Shown here in pieces: positions 33,048-33,145 of a stretch of DNA of 33,145 bases. How positions within the stretch are numbered: the stretch's first letter is position 1; the number at the start of each line of letters is the position of its first letter. The stretch covers positions 1 through 33,145 of the forward strand of contig CAYXIO010000046.1 of the NCBI GenBank assembly GCA_964465125.1. Reading direction: 5' to 3'. This stretch comes from CAYOHG01 sp964465125 (GTDB lineage Bacteria > Planctomycetota > Phycisphaerae > UBA1845 > Fen-1342). The position numbers and the translations under genes were made by a program. Below the pieces are notes generated by a model. That model did not search any database. It worked only from the letters and a program-made list of their open reading frames with translations, and was not told the origin of the DNA.

Positions 33048-33085
33048 GGCCGTGATTGGGCGCTTGGCAGCCCGACCCGCGCAGA

Positions 33086-33145
33086 GCGGCTGTGGCGGAA
33101 TTGGCAGACGCGCAAGGTTCAGGTCCTTGTGATCGCAAGATCGTG
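33086..33145 (+). tRNA. tRNA-Leu (anticodon CAG), truncated by the window edge
   Basis: The 5' acceptor arm GCGGCTG (33086-33092) is followed by the Leu-type D-arm TGGCGGAATTGGCAGACGC. An anticodon stem CAAGG/CCTTG encloses the loop TTCAGGT, so the anticodon is CAG, which reads CUG. A long variable arm begins with TGATCGCAAGATCG, as expected for a class II tRNA. The T-arm and 3' end lie beyond 33145. Confidence 0.9.

Noticed and set aside
1..33145. CRISPR arrays, insertion sequences, integrases, rRNA genes
   Set aside because: No regularly spaced repeats, transposase or integrase motifs, or rRNA-like stretches were seen on either strand.

Overview
The window is about 33 kb of GC-rich bacterial DNA with little intergenic space. 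Many genes overlap by 4 bases and GTG or TTG starts are common. A phosphomannomutase with a Cys-rich N-terminal extension, a long-type RnfB and two giant PFOR-like proteins beside KorAB and Rnf suggest Planctomycetota (perhaps a Phycisphaerae-like lineage) with a ferredoxin-based, at least partly anaerobic metabolism. That placement is inference; there is no rRNA to confirm it.

Layout. 1-2300 (minus): a phosphomannomutase/phosphoglucomutase coupled to an M16-peptidase-like protein whose zinc motif is damaged and which runs off the window. 2425-9056 (plus): an unrecognised TIM-barrel-like protein, then a tight set of lipoprotein, membrane protein and amidohydrolase, then a PLP trans-sulfuration-type enzyme coupled to adenylosuccinate lyase (purB). 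9057-9805 is a 749-base gene-poor gap with a hairpin after purB, an imperfect 19-base direct repeat, a weak promoter candidate and a 12-bp leader stem.

9806-25878 (plus) is the centrepiece: korA, korB, a giant PFOR-like/ferredoxin fusion, rnfB, a second giant PFOR-like protein, rnfC, rnfD, rnfG, rnfE, rnfA and apbE, largely joined by overlapping stops and starts. KorAB should oxidise 2-oxoglutarate (or a related 2-oxoacid) to the acyl-CoA and reduce ferredoxin. Rnf should re-oxidise ferredoxin with NAD+ while exporting Na+ or H+, and ApbE should attach FMN to RnfD and RnfG. The two giant proteins are mutually paralogous over their C-terminal regions and look like pyruvate:ferredoxin oxidoreductases that have lost TPP and Fe-S residues. 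They are placed where an electron-transfer bridge between KorAB and Rnf would be expected, and are the best candidate for an undescribed system here.

26152-32875 (minus): a flagellin with a GTG start, a degenerate-P-loop protein fused to a nucleoside-deoxyribosyltransferase-like domain, a sodium:alanine symporter with a large insertion, and a LeuT-like NSS transporter overlapping a 50-residue MetS-like small subunit. The window ends inside a plus-strand tRNA-Leu(CAG) preceded by a clear sigma-70-type promoter. If Rnf pumps Na+, it could energise the two sodium symporters nearby.
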